Notes: generated by a model not told the origin, from the letters alone. 15,667 nt of DNA from Bacteroidales bacterium (GCA_012837565.1 DUQY01000123.1:1-15667); one strand, 5' to 3'; counted from the stretch's first letter, positions 5,057 to 13,373 are shown. Numbers and translations are program-made.

Positions 5057-6376
5057 TTATTTTACTGGATGGTCTTCTCTAAACTTTTTAAGTCGAAGTG
5101 ATAGATCTGGTAGTTGTGAATGGGAAACTAATGATACGCATGCTCTTGCTCCCTCTGTTCTCTTGCTACCTGTTATATTTAGTGAAATTGCAGATATTCC
5201 GTAATATACTAGTTCGTCTAGCATTTCAATTCCTGTCATTCCAGGGTAGCTAAATGTGAAGTAGAATCCATCTGCTATATCAACATCAAGGTCCTTATCG
5301 TATACAATTTCAAAACCATTTTCGGTGAAATCTTTCTTCATTATTTCAGCTTTCTTCTTATAATCTAAAAGGTCTTTTCTGAAATTGAATGTTCCATCAT
5401 TACATGCTTTGAATATTGCTGTTATTGCATATTGTGCTGAATGTGCTGTTCCTGATGTTAGTGCGTATAGTGAACTAAATACAATTGCTCTTCCGAATGC
5501 TTTTTGACCAAAGTATTTTTCTAATCCTTCTGATTCGTGATTGAATAGATCTGGACTGATAATCATTACTGCTATTCTTTCTCCTGCATAAGAGAATGCT
5601 TTTGAACCTGAGATTAATAGGATATATTTCTTTGCCCAATGTGCTGCTGAGGGTTGGAAAGGTGCTACTCCTGGTTTGGAATAATCTTGGCGGAAGTCCA
5701 TACCAAAATATGCTAGGTCTTCAATAACTATTACATCGTATTTATTAGCTACCTCTGCAATGATTTGAAGTTCTTCTTCGTTGAAACAAAACCAAGCTGG
5801 ATTGTTTGGTGAAGAATAGATTAAACTGCCAAAATCTCCTTTTGAAAGGTGTGATTCAAGTTTTGCTCTTAGTTTATCTCCTCTATAATCATATACATCG
5901 AAATGTTCGGTTTCTATCCCTAAGATCCTACATTGCATTCTTTGTACTGGGAAACCTGGGTCTATAAATAGTACCTTTTGTTTCTTTGGGTCCATTCTTG
6001 AAATGGTTAGAAAGGATGCAAATCCTCCTTGCATTGATCCTACTGTGGGAACGCAAGAATCTTCTGGTACGTCAAGGTTTACGAAATTCTTAATAAAACG
6101 TTTAGTTTCATATTTCAATTCCTTTGTTCCATAGATATCAGGATATACTGCAGCTACTCCATCTTTTAGGGATTGAATTTGTGCATCTAACCCAATTTGA
6201 GTTGCTGGTAGTCCGGGAATACCCATTTCCATTCTAATGAATTTTTCATTTGTTGCAGCTTCTACATCGTCAATAATTTTTTTTACTTCACGAATTGTAG
6301 AAGATCCAACGCTCTTAACTTTGTTTTTTTCTAAAATCCCGTCAATGAGACTTCTATTAAATGGTATATTTTGCAT
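5057..6376 (-). CDS. PLP-dependent aminotransferase, class I/II
   Basis: This 439-residue protein starts at the ATG at 6376. It has the fold-type I aminotransferase landmarks in order: a substrate-site region MGIPGLPA (51-58), GSMQGGFASF (113-122) in the cofactor phosphate-binding position, SSPNNPAW (188-195), VIVIEDLAY (215-223) with the pyridine-nitrogen Asp D220 and Y223, the Schiff-base lysine K259 in SGSKAFSYAGERI, and a carboxylate-binding Arg (R411 in ARACVSL). The length is slightly above the usual 390-420. The enzyme moves an amino group between an amino acid and a 2-oxo acid in the cytoplasm; the substrate cannot be told from the sequence. It follows the porD-like gene on the same strand after 43 bases with no clear promoter between, so it may be the last gene of that transcript, and a strong terminator follows it. 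Confidence 0.88.
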   Translation of the reverse strand: MQNIPFNRSLIDGILEKNKVKSVGSSTIREVKKIIDDVEAATNEKFIRMEMGIPGLPATQIGLDAQIQSLKDGVAAVYPDIYGTKELKYETKRFIKNFVNLDVPEDSCVPTVGSMQGGFASFLTISRMDPKKQKVLFIDPGFPVQRMQCRILGIETEHFDVYDYRGDKLRAKLESHLSKGDFGSLIYSSPNNPAWFCFNEEELQIIAEVANKYDVIVIEDLAYFGMDFRQDYSKPGVAPFQPSAAHWAKKYILLISGSKAFSYAGERIAVMIISPDLFNHESEGLEKYFGQKAFGRAIVFSSLYALTSGTAHSAQYAITAIFKACNDGTFNFRKDLLDYKKKAEIMKKDFTENGFEIVYDKDLDVDIADGFYFTFSYPGMTGIEMLDELVYYGISAISLNITGSKRTEGARACVSLVSHSQLPDLSLRLKKFREDHPVK

Positions 6377-6419
6377 AAAACTGCTTTTAATATGTTAATA
6401 TATTGATTTAAATGTTTTT

Positions 6420-7394
6420 CTAAAATTGGGTATTGTATCCGCCACCGGAGTTACCACCGCCCATTGGACTTTGTTGGTTTGGATTGTTTTGGTTTTGTTG
6501 AACTCTTATCTGTTCGTATTTGGTAGTATTGGAAGGGTTTATCTCACACATTATGGTTATAACTTTTTCCTTTTCGTTATCTGGTGCATTTCTAAATATC
6601 TGCACTATTTCATCTGCTTTGGCGTCAATAAATTGCTGAACGCATACTAGTTGAGTTTTCTCACGATTAACTCTTTGAAGCGATTCTATTGCTGATAAAA
6701 TACTATTTTTTGCTTCCGATTGATTATCTCCACTCATTCTATCGAGTCCCATTAGGTGATAGTTATACCAAACATCGTGCATTTGGCGATAGGCACCATT
6801 GCTATAGTTTTCACTCATCCAATATTTGTTTTTTTGGTTTTCGAATGATTTCCAACCCTTTTGTGCTGATTTTTGTGCTGCTGAAACAATGTTCTGACAG
6901 ATTTGAAAATATTGCATCCCTCCACTTGGTGCAAATGAATCTCCATCTATTGCTAGAAAGTAGTATAAGTAAAATGCTATGGTTGATGTTAGGTTATCGT
7001 AGTAGGTATTTTGTTCAAATTCGAGTGGTGCTCCTTCTTGGTATTTGAAGAAATAATCGGTCTCTTGGCTGTTTAGCATGGTTGTAGTATAGGACGAATT
7101 AAATACAGGACGACGAAGTTGTATGTTTACAAAATCTGCTTTAAAGTCTTCCTGGGATGAATGTTCTTTAATATTAATGGATATAGAACCTTCAATTTTT
7201 TCTTCAACCTTATAGTTTGAATTAGTCCATTTTCTGTTGTTTACAAATTCATTAAGTGCTTTTTGCATGTTTTCATAAATCTTTCTATCAGTTCCCTGAA
7301 TGGTGGTACTAACATTTACCTGAACCTTAAATTCTTGAGAGAATAGGGTTTGGGAAATAAATAGTAGGAAAAGTATTAAGAATATGTTTTTCAT
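6420..7394 (-). CDS. porD: PorD-type type IX secretion protein (DUF4835)
   Basis: The protein has 324 residues. A signal peptide is clear (MKNIFLILFLLFISQTLFSQ), so the mature form begins near residue 20 and is periplasmic or outer-membrane associated. The early region VQVNVSTTIQGTDRKIYEN, then ALNEFVNNRKWTN (about 47-59), is the hallmark of the DUF4835 family, which is annotated as type IX secretion protein PorD in Bacteroidota. The last 25 residues are a Gln/Asn/Pro/Gly-rich tail (MGGGNSGGGYN), which varies in the family. The start codon overlaps the coaBC stop by 4 bp (ATGA), so translation is probably coupled. The gene following coaBC is the family's usual position. The molecular role in secretion is not known to me; the family name is from memory. 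Confidence 0.82.
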   Translation of the reverse strand: MKNIFLILFLLFISQTLFSQEFKVQVNVSTTIQGTDRKIYENMQKALNEFVNNRKWTNSNYKVEEKIEGSISINIKEHSSQEDFKADFVNIQLRRPVFNSSYTTTMLNSQETDYFFKYQEGAPLEFEQNTYYDNLTSTIAFYLYYFLAIDGDSFAPSGGMQYFQICQNIVSAAQKSAQKGWKSFENQKNKYWMSENYSNGAYRQMHDVWYNYHLMGLDRMSGDNQSEAKNSILSAIESLQRVNREKTQLVCVQQFIDAKADEIVQIFRNAPDNEKEKVITIMCEINPSNTTKYEQIRVQQNQNNPNQQSPMGGGNSGGGYNTQF

Positions 7395-8584
7395 AACGAG
7401 ATTAGTTTGTTAACAATATCAATTGCTACTTCTTCTTTTGTTTTTAGTTTATACTCTTGGGTATCTAGATTTTTATCTATTATAGTTATTTTATTTGTTG
7501 GAGTTTCAAAACCAGCACCTTTATCGTTTAGTGAGTTTAGAACGATGAAATCAAGGTTTTTATTCTTTAATTTCTTAATTGCATTCTCTTTTTCATTATC
7601 TGTCTCGAGTGCAAAGCCAATAAGTATTTGGTTTTCTTTTTTTGTTTTGCCAAGTGTTGCTAGGATATCAGAGGTAGGAGTGAGGGTTATGGTTAGGTCT
7701 TGTCCTGTTTTTTTTATCTTGGTTTCTGAAACATTAATAGGTTTGAAATCTGCAACAGCTGCTGAGAGTATTGCTATATCGGATTGGGGAAAGTATTTGG
7801 TAGTTTCGCAAAACATTTCATCTGCTGAGACTACATTTATTAGCTTTATATTAGGATGTTTTGTTGTTAGATGTGTTTTTCCTGAAACAAGAATAACTTC
7901 TGCTCCTCTGAGTGCTAGTTCTTCTGCTATTGAATATCCCATTTTGCCAGAGGAATTATTACCTATATATCTAACTGCATCAATCTTTTCTTGGGTTCCT
8001 CCTGCAGTTACTAATACTGTTTTACCTTTTAGAGATTGGTAATTGCTAATATAGGTTTCTATTTTCTTAACAATTTCAATAGGTTCTTCCATTCTCCCAT
8101 CTCCATCATATCCACATGCCAAATCACCTTTGGTAGGAGATATTATCTTTGCTCCTAAGGATTCTATCTTTCTAAGGTTTTCTTGAACTATAGCATTATT
8201 ATACATCTTTGTGTTCATTGCTGGTGCAATAAAGATGTGTTTATTAAAAGCAATAAGACTTGTTGAAAGCGTACAATCAGCAAGTCCATTAGCCATTTTT
8301 CCTATTATGTTTGCAGTTGCTGGTGCCAGGATGAAAATATCTGCCCAGTCGGTTAGTGAAATATGTTCTGTTGAGTATTCTTCACCACTGGTAAACATTT
8401 GATGATATACTTTGTTTTGAGAAAGGGTTCTAAGAGTTGTTAGGGTAACAAATTCTAAAGCGTTTCGGGTGGTGATTACTTTAACCTGACAATCTTTCTT
8501 TATCAATTCTCTTATCAATAAAGGGATTTTGTAAGCAGCTATACCTCCACTTATGCCTATAAGGATTTTTTTACCACTAAGCAT
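7391..8584 (-). CDS. coaBC: Bifunctional phosphopantothenoylcysteine decarboxylase / phosphopantothenate-cysteine ligase
   Basis: At 397 residues this is full length for CoaBC, which makes 4'-phosphopantetheine for coenzyme A in two steps. The N-terminal CoaC flavoprotein part starts MLSGKKILIGISGGIAAYK (FMN binding), has H74 in STEHISL, PAMN (121-124) and the LACGYDGDGRM loop (155-165) with the active-site C157. The C-terminal CoaB part begins near residue 186 with KGKTVLVTAGGTQEKID and RYIGNNSSGKMG (205-216), the CTP/phosphopantothenate site; LSAAVADFKP and KIKKTGQDL follow. All key motifs are intact. It begins 3 bases after the rpoZ stop and its stop overlaps the porD start, so it is a middle gene of an operon. 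The ligase is of the CTP-dependent bacterial type by its fusion with CoaC. Confidence 0.95.
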   Translation of the reverse strand: MLSGKKILIGISGGIAAYKIPLLIRELIKKDCQVKVITTRNALEFVTLTTLRTLSQNKVYHQMFTSGEEYSTEHISLTDWADIFILAPATANIIGKMANGLADCTLSTSLIAFNKHIFIAPAMNTKMYNNAIVQENLRKIESLGAKIISPTKGDLACGYDGDGRMEEPIEIVKKIETYISNYQSLKGKTVLVTAGGTQEKIDAVRYIGNNSSGKMGYSIAEELALRGAEVILVSGKTHLTTKHPNIKLINVVSADEMFCETTKYFPQSDIAILSAAVADFKPINVSETKIKKTGQDLTITLTPTSDILATLGKTKKENQILIGFALETDNEKENAIKKLKNKNLDFIVLNSLNDKGAGFETPTNKITIIDKNLDTQEYKLKTKEEVAIDIVNKLISL

Positions 8585-8587
8585 TTC

Positions 8588-8995
8588 TTATTTTTTAGTT
8601 CTTTTTACTTTTGCTTTTTCTTCTTTTGAATCTTGTGCTTGCTTAACATCTAAAAGCATTTCGTTGATTGCTCCCTTACCATTTTCATCGTTCCTATAAA
8701 CCAATTGGTCGTTAAGGTATTCGTTAATAGCAATTAATGTTGCTTTAGGTAGTTGTTCGTAGAAACGAGCTATTTCAATTTGTTCTCTGTTTTCAAAAAG
8801 TTCTTCAAGATTATCATTTTGAGATGCAAATTCTTCTATTTTACGATATAATTCTTGTTTTATTTCTTGTGCAATTTGGTTTGAACGTTTTGAAAGCATG
8901 CTGATTGTTTCATACATATTATCAGTTACCTTATTAAAAGCACCACTATCACGAGTTTCTGTGGTCTTATCAGCTGTTGTTCTTTTGTAATCCAT
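8588..8995 (-). CDS. rpoZ: DNA-directed RNA polymerase omega subunit (Bacteroidota type)
   Basis: This protein of 135 residues begins MDYKRTTADKTTETRD and continues with NMYETISMLSKRSNQIAQEIKQEL (about 26-49), the omega/Rpb6 core that contacts the beta' subunit and helps polymerase assembly. It then has NLEELFENREQIEIARFYEQLPKATLIAINEYL, the extension typical of Bacteroidota omega proteins, and a lysine-rich tail. The family in other phyla is only 70-90 residues, so the longer form supports the phylum assignment. It sits between bamD (12 bases away) and coaBC (3 bases), the usual Bacteroidota order. Confidence 0.92.
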   Translation of the reverse strand: MDYKRTTADKTTETRDSGAFNKVTDNMYETISMLSKRSNQIAQEIKQELYRKIEEFASQNDNLEELFENREQIEIARFYEQLPKATLIAINEYLNDQLVYRNDENGKGAINEMLLDVKQAQDSKEEKAKVKRTKK

Positions 8996-9007
8996 ATTTT
9001 ATATATC

Positions 9008-9808
9008 TTATTTATTTAATTCCTTTAAACTTAAGTCGTTGATTTTCTTTAACTCTATTAGTTTAGGTGATTCAGGATAAAATGCTAGAAATTTTTGATA
9101 GTCACTTATAACCCATTCTAATCTTTCATTTCTTTTTTGAGGAATACTATTCTCTGCAAATTTATGTCCTGCAATTACTATGTAATACATTGCATCTTCA
9201 CGATTTGATGCATCAGGATATTCATTTAGAAAATTCTTTAATGCAAATTGTGCTGATTGATGTTTCCCTGTTTTGAAATAATTATATGCTATTTCAAAAT
9301 CTTTCTTTATCACCTTTTCTCTTAATTCATCCATATATTTATTGGCCAACTTAACCTTATCTGATTTTGGGTATTTATTAATATAGGTTTGGAATTGTAT
9401 TAGAGATTCTTTGGTTAGGGTTTGGTCTAATGTGTGCTTTGGAGATTCTAAATACTTGCAATAAGCTGCTTGAAAGAGTGCATCCTCTGCATCTTTGGAA
9501 TATGGGAACCAACGTACAAAGTTTTCAAATTGATATCCAGCAGAATAATAATCTTTTGAACCTAAAAGACTTTTCGCATAATACATATTAACACTTTCTG
9601 CTTTTTCTCTTCCACGATAATAGAGTAAGAGGTTCTCAAATAATTGAGTAGCATGAAAATAATCTTGTTTTTCGAAGGCCGCTACTGCTGCTGTATATTT
9701 AGCATCATGATCACTGCCCTTCAATAGTTTTTTATGCTTGCTACTTCCACAAGAAAGTAATAATGTGCATATTATAATTGTAATAAGAGAAAAATTTCTA
9801 TATTTCAT
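9008..9808 (-). CDS. bamD: Outer-membrane protein assembly lipoprotein BamD
   Basis: From the ATG at 9808 the product has 266 residues. The N-terminus MKYRNFSLITIIICTLLLSC is a lipoprotein signal with lipobox LLSC and acylation site C20. Several TPR-like helix pairs follow: KYTAAVAAFEKQDYFHATQLFENLL, YYSAGYQFENFVRWFPYSKDAEDALFQAAYC, then SAQFALKNFLNEYPDASNREDAMYYI and a last pair near 225-250. This is the BamD/YfiO layout; it works at the inner face of the outer membrane with BamA to insert beta-barrel proteins. A TTG nine bases further upstream (9817) could in principle start the frame but is part of the -7 box TATCTTTG, so it is rejected. This is the first gene of the bamD-rpoZ-coaBC-porD cluster. 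Confidence 0.9.
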   Translation of the reverse strand: MKYRNFSLITIIICTLLLSCGSSKHKKLLKGSDHDAKYTAAVAAFEKQDYFHATQLFENLLLYYRGREKAESVNMYYAKSLLGSKDYYSAGYQFENFVRWFPYSKDAEDALFQAAYCKYLESPKHTLDQTLTKESLIQFQTYINKYPKSDKVKLANKYMDELREKVIKKDFEIAYNYFKTGKHQSAQFALKNFLNEYPDASNREDAMYYIVIAGHKFAENSIPQKRNERLEWVISDYQKFLAFYPESPKLIELKKINDLSLKELNK

Positions 9809-9814
9809 AAGTTG

Positions 9815-9843
9815 CAAAGATAGTTATTATTTTATAAACCAAA
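9815..9843 (-). promoter_or_regulatory. Promoter of the bamD operon
   Basis: On the minus strand TATCTTTG (9822-9815) is an exact -7 box and TTTG (9843-9840) lies 17 bases upstream. The predicted transcription start is only a few bases from the ATG at 9808, so the message would be nearly leaderless. Confidence 0.55.
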
Positions 9844-9917
9844 CGAATAAAGAACAAACATATTATAATTTTTAATTTATTTCGATAATCCAAACCACCC
9901 ATTAAGATTTATATGCT

Positions 9918-9925
9918 TACTTTTG
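9918..9925 (+). promoter_or_regulatory. Putative -7 box of the DUF62-family gene
   Basis: TACTTTTG (9918-9925) matches TAnnTTTG and lies about 25 bases before the ATG at 9950. No TTG is seen at the ideal -33 distance. It is divergent from the bamD promoter within a 141-bp intergenic region. Confidence 0.45.
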
Positions 9926-9949
9926 CAATAAATTATTACTACAAATTAT

Positions 9950-10753
9950 ATGCAACTAGTTACTCTTACAACAGATTGGGGACGTTCCGACCATTATGTT
10001 GGTGCTGTTAAGGCCAAACTCTATTCAACCATTAATGATTGTCAGGTTATTGATATCTCTCACGATATTAAGAAATTTGACCTTATGGAGGGTGCCTTTA
10101 TAGTAAGAAATGCTTGTTTGAACTTCCCTAAAAATACAATACATATAATTGATGTTGACTGCTCAGAAAGTAAGAAAAAAAAACATCAACATGCTGTTAT
10201 TAAATATAATGATCAATTCTTCATTTGTACTGATAATGGTATGCCAAGTATTATTTTTGAGGGTCTATCTCCAATTAAAGTTATTGGTATAACTGAATCT
10301 TACCAAGAATCGTCCTATTACACATTTTCTGCTTTTGATTTGTTTTGTAAGGTAGCAGCTCTGATTTCTTATGAAACAAATATTGAAGAGCTTGGTTATG
10401 AAATAACTGAACTTGTTAAAAAGAATGTTTTAACTCCAATAATTTATCCAGATAGCATACTTTGTACTGTCTTTCATGTTGATGGATATGGAAATGTTTT
10501 TCTAAATATTACTATAGGAGAGTTTATGAAATGGAAGGAAAATAAGAAGTTCGTGATAGAGGTTGAAAGTAATAAAATTGTCAGTATCTCTCATTCCTAT
10601 GATGATGTTAAGGTTAATGATCCATTACTAACTATTTCTTCTTCAGGTTATTTAGAGCTTGCTATTAATAGGTCAAATGCATCTGAACTTCTTGGTTTAA
10701 AGGTTGGAACACCTCTTGCAATTACTATTGATCCGAAAGAATCTCAGAAATAA
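9950..10753 (+). CDS. DUF62-family SAM hydroxide adenosyltransferase-like protein
   Basis: This is a 267-residue protein. It begins with LTTDWGRSDHYVGAVKAKL (6-24), the family's N-terminal signature (SAM-contacting Asp and Gly), then VIDISHDI, FPKNTIHIIDVD (59-70), FICTDNGMPS (91-100), YYTFSAFDLF (123-132) and, in the second domain, HVDGYGNVFLN, the adenine-binding D-G-Y-G-N stretch. Characterised relatives split S-adenosylmethionine to adenosine and methionine using water, or chloride/fluoride in specialised members. The catalytic Asp-Arg-His triad known for the hydrolytic enzymes looks altered: D70 is in place, but Lys fills the Arg position (K75-K78 run) and Ser/Ala stand where His follows TF (S127). 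Activity is therefore uncertain. The 3' end overlaps the end of the convergent binding-protein gene by 29 bp. Confidence 0.82.
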   Translation: MQLVTLTTDWGRSDHYVGAVKAKLYSTINDCQVIDISHDIKKFDLMEGAFIVRNACLNFPKNTIHIIDVDCSESKKKKHQHAVIKYNDQFFICTDNGMPSIIFEGLSPIKVIGITESYQESSYYTFSAFDLFCKVAALISYETNIEELGYEITELVKKNVLTPIIYPDSILCTVFHVDGYGNVFLNITIGEFMKWKENKKFVIEVESNKIVSISHSYDDVKVNDPLLTISSSGYLELAINRSNASELLGLKVGTPLAITIDPKESQK

Positions 10754-11627
10754 ATTCAATTGCTTTAATAGATCTTGGGGTTTGAAGATCCATTAATTCA
10801 CTTTCTATTCCAAAGACTTTATTGTTTTTTACAGCACTAAGATTAGTGTAGGGGTATGTTTTTACAAAATTTGCTGAATCTTCTCTTCTAACAAATATAA
10901 AATCAGGTTGTTGAGCAAATAACTCTTCTGTAGAAAATGACCAGTTAATTGAGTTCTTTGCAATATTATCTCCTCCAGATAGTGTTATTATTTCATTGAT
11001 ATATGTTTCTTTTCCTGCTGAATAATCACCACTTTGACCATATCCTATAACATAATATACTTTCGGTTTAATAAAATTCTCTTGTCTTGACTCCTTTTTC
11101 TCTCTCTTTGATTTAATTTCTTGAAGTTTTGTTTTACAATCACTAATTATTTTGGCTGCTTTTTCTTTCTTATCTAAAATGTCTCCAAGAACTTCAATAA
11201 TATTATACATTCCCTCAATTTCACTGGTCTCTTTAAATGAAATTATGGGAATTTTGGAGGACTCTATTGTTTCAAACATTTTCTTGGTGAATATTGAAGA
11301 GGTTATTACAAGGTCTGGTTGCATTGAAATAATCATTTCTAAATTAGCATTATTTATACCTCCTATTGATCTAATGTTTTTTACTTGTGGGGGATAGGTG
11401 CAAAACTCTGTTCTACCTATTAATCTATCGCCACATTCGAGGTCAAACAAAATTGAAGTTATGGCAGGTGAAACCGAAACAATTGTTTTAGGAACTGACT
11501 TAATTGGTGATTTTGTTGAGATAACGTAATTGTTCTTTTTCATATCCTTATCTCCACCTTTGCAGGAAGTGAAATATACTGAAGAGAATAGAAGCAGTAA
11601 AAGAATTATATATTTAGATACTTTCAT
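10725..11627 (-). CDS. ABC importer binding lipoprotein, BtuF/FepB (helical-backbone) type
   Basis: The protein is 300 residues. The N-terminus MKVSKYIILLLLLFSSVYFTSC has a lipobox with acylation at C22, so it is anchored in the periplasm. From residue 48 the class III binding-protein fold is clear: TIVSVSPAITSILFDLECGDRLIGRTEFCTYPP, then IRSIGGINNANLEMIISMQPDLVITSS (86-111), a long bridging helix rich in Lys and Glu (155-185), and YYVIGYGQSGDYSAGKETYINEIITLSGGDNIA in lobe two. These proteins carry cobalamin, heme or iron-siderophore complexes to the permease. The ligand is not evident: no cobalamin riboswitch is visible in the operon leader and there is no TonB receptor in the window. Its start overlaps the ATPase gene by 14 bp, so it is the last gene of a coupled operon. 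Confidence 0.85.
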   Translation of the reverse strand: MKVSKYIILLLLLFSSVYFTSCKGGDKDMKKNNYVISTKSPIKSVPKTIVSVSPAITSILFDLECGDRLIGRTEFCTYPPQVKNIRSIGGINNANLEMIISMQPDLVITSSIFTKKMFETIESSKIPIISFKETSEIEGMYNIIEVLGDILDKKEKAAKIISDCKTKLQEIKSKREKKESRQENFIKPKVYYVIGYGQSGDYSAGKETYINEIITLSGGDNIAKNSINWSFSTEELFAQQPDFIFVRREDSANFVKTYPYTNLSAVKNNKVFGIESELMDLQTPRSIKAIEFISEILSDQ

Positions 11628-12405
11628 TATTGTGAATGATTATATGTTTATTGTCAATAATATCTGCTCTAACATTAAAGAGTTCTTGTATGTTTTCTTG
11701 TGTAAGGATTTCTTTTGTTTTTCCAAAATAAATAAGACGTCCATCTTTGAGAGCAAGGATTTGGTCGGAGTATTTAAGAGCAAGGGTAAGGTCGTGTAGT
11801 ATTATAAATATTGTGGTATTATTCTCTTTGTTTATTTTGGTTAGGAGTTCCATTATTTCAAATTGGTGGTGTATATCCAGTGATGAAACAGGTTCATCTA
11901 ATAGTATTATTGGGGTTTGTTGTGCTAGTGCTCTTGCTATCATAACCCTTTGGAGTTCTCCACCACTTAATTGTTTTACTGATCTATCTTTAAGATGCCA
12001 GGTATTGGTTTTTTTCATACACTGCTCAACAATAGTCATATCTTGTTCGGAGTCGGTTTGTAGTAATTTTTGATATGCCATCCGTCCCATCATAACAACT
12101 TGAAATGATGAGAAATCGAAAAGGAATTCGCTATGTTGAGAGACTACAGAAATCTTATGTGCTAAGAGTTTTGGGGTGTATTTGTTTATAAGTTTATTAT
12201 TAACCTTAACACTTCCTTTTGTTGGCTGAATGCTATTGGAAATACATCTTAATAGGGTTGTTTTTCCACTCCCATTTGTTCCAATAACTGAATAGAAACC
12301 ACCTTTTTCTAATGTAAAACTTATATCTTCAATAATGTTTTTTTCTCTTACCGAATATGATACATTATTTACTTCCAATATAATATCATTAATAACTTCT
12401 TTCAT
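11614..12405 (-). CDS. ABC importer ATP-binding protein (FecE/BtuD family)
   Basis: The 263-residue protein has every ATPase motif: Walker A GTNGSGKT (42-49), Q-loop Q90, signature LSGGELQRVMIARAL (146-160), Walker B ILLDEP (167-172) with catalytic E171, D-loop SSLD, and the H-loop HD (204-205). The arrangement and length fit the FecE/FhuC/BtuD class that drives import of metal chelates and cobalamin from the cytoplasmic face. It starts 2 bases after the permease stop and overlaps the binding-protein start, so subunit expression is coupled. The C-terminal 50 residues have the short LYFGKTKEILTQENI element common in this class. Confidence 0.93.
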   Translation of the reverse strand: MKEVINDIILEVNNVSYSVREKNIIEDISFTLEKGGFYSVIGTNGSGKTTLLRCISNSIQPTKGSVKVNNKLINKYTPKLLAHKISVVSQHSEFLFDFSSFQVVMMGRMAYQKLLQTDSEQDMTIVEQCMKKTNTWHLKDRSVKQLSGGELQRVMIARALAQQTPIILLDEPVSSLDIHHQFEIMELLTKINKENNTTIFIILHDLTLALKYSDQILALKDGRLIYFGKTKEILTQENIQELFNVRADIIDNKHIIIHNNESI

Positions 12406-12407
12406 AC

Positions 12408-13373
12408 TTATTGATTGAGTTTCTTTTTAGCATTATATAAGAGGTAAATAAAGAATGGTGCTCCAACAACTGCTGTTATTGAACCTATTGGTAGTTCACT
12501 AGGTGCAATAGCTGTTCTTGAGATTATATCGGCCACTAGCATAAAAATCATTCCTCCAAAAATTGAAAAGGGGATAATTCTCCTATTATCAGATCCTACT
12601 AATAGTCTAATTATATGAGGTACTATTAAACCCACAAAACCAATTACTCCACAATATGAAACAATTACTCCAATCATAAGTGTTGAAAAGAAAAGGATTA
12701 GTTTTTTTGTTCTTTCAACATTTACTCCTAAGCTTCTTGCAGTATCATTTCCGGTTAGAAGTGCATTAAGTTCTCTTGCGTATATTCTAATTATAATAAT
12801 TCCAATCAGCACAAAAGGAAATACAATTGCTATATCCGAAAACTTACTTCCAGAGAGTGAACCCATAGTCCAGAAGATTATCTTATCCATACTATCTTGG
12901 TTAACAACCATGATAATTGATATAATGGCTGCAATTAGGAAGTTTATGCTAATACCTGCTAATAGGAGGGTTGTGATATGGAGTCTATTGCCAACAGAGG
13001 ATATTCTAATAATTATCCAAACTGTTAGGAGTGCAAATGAAAATGCAAATCCTCCAATTGAGAAAAAGAATACATCTAATCCTAATACAATTGCAGTTGC
13101 TGCTCCTAATGCAGCTCCTGAGCTAATTCCAAGTGTGTAGGGGTCTGAAAGTGGATTGCGAAATATTGCTTGATATGCTGCTCCACAAACTGCCAGTCCT
13201 GCACCTGAGAGAACACACATAATAACTCTTGGTAGTCTGAGATGTTTAATAATGTATAATGAGTTTTCATCAAAAGATCTAATATCAACGCTACCTAAAA
13301 ACAGTCCAAGGATCATTAATCCTAAAACAACTATTGTTAGTAAGCAATATAAAATTATATCTTTTCTTCTCAT
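12408..13373 (-). CDS. FecCD/BtuC-family ABC permease
   Basis: This 321-residue protein has about 9-10 hydrophobic segments, normal for BtuC/FecD permeases, which work as dimers in the inner membrane. Diagnostic stretches are RLPRVIMCVLSGAGLAVCGA (46-65), the family hallmark QAIFRNPLSDPYTLGISSGA (68-87), GNDTARSLGV (208-217) in the ATPase-coupling helix, and GFVGLIVPHIIRLL (245-258) with the PH pair. ELPIGSITAVVGAPFF near 293-308 is the last conserved block. The start codon overlaps the SulP stop by 4 bp (ATGA), so it is translated together with the preceding transporter gene; the ATPase follows after 2 bp. Motifs are complete with no frameshift. Confidence 0.92.
   Translation of the reverse strand: MRRKDIILYCLLTIVVLGLMILGLFLGSVDIRSFDENSLYIIKHLRLPRVIMCVLSGAGLAVCGAAYQAIFRNPLSDPYTLGISSGAALGAATAIVLGLDVFFFSIGGFAFSFALLTVWIIIRISSVGNRLHITTLLLAGISINFLIAAIISIIMVVNQDSMDKIIFWTMGSLSGSKFSDIAIVFPFVLIGIIIIRIYARELNALLTGNDTARSLGVNVERTKKLILFFSTLMIGVIVSYCGVIGFVGLIVPHIIRLLVGSDNRRIIPFSIFGGMIFMLVADIISRTAIAPSELPIGSITAVVGAPFFIYLLYNAKKKLNQ

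Noticed and set aside
6426..7048. Two plus-strand frames (74 and 119 codons) opposite the PorD-like gene
   Set aside because: They are antisense to a gene with a clear signal peptide and family motifs, and their composition is typical of chance frames in AT-rich DNA.
7407..8402. Plus-strand frames of 211 and 63 codons opposite coaBC
   Set aside because: The coaBC frame contains all known active-site motifs; the opposite frames are serine- and isoleucine-rich shadows.
9809..9817. TTG start three codons upstream for bamD
   Set aside because: The TTG is part of the TATCTTTG -7 box; the ATG at 9808 gives a normal lipoprotein signal peptide.
11152..12073. Plus-strand frames opposite the binding-protein and ATPase genes
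   Set aside because: They run against complete ABC transporter motifs and have no promoter of their own.
12910..13288. Short frames on both strands inside the permease gene
   Set aside because: They overlap the diagnostic FecCD motifs in the correct frame and show no independent features.
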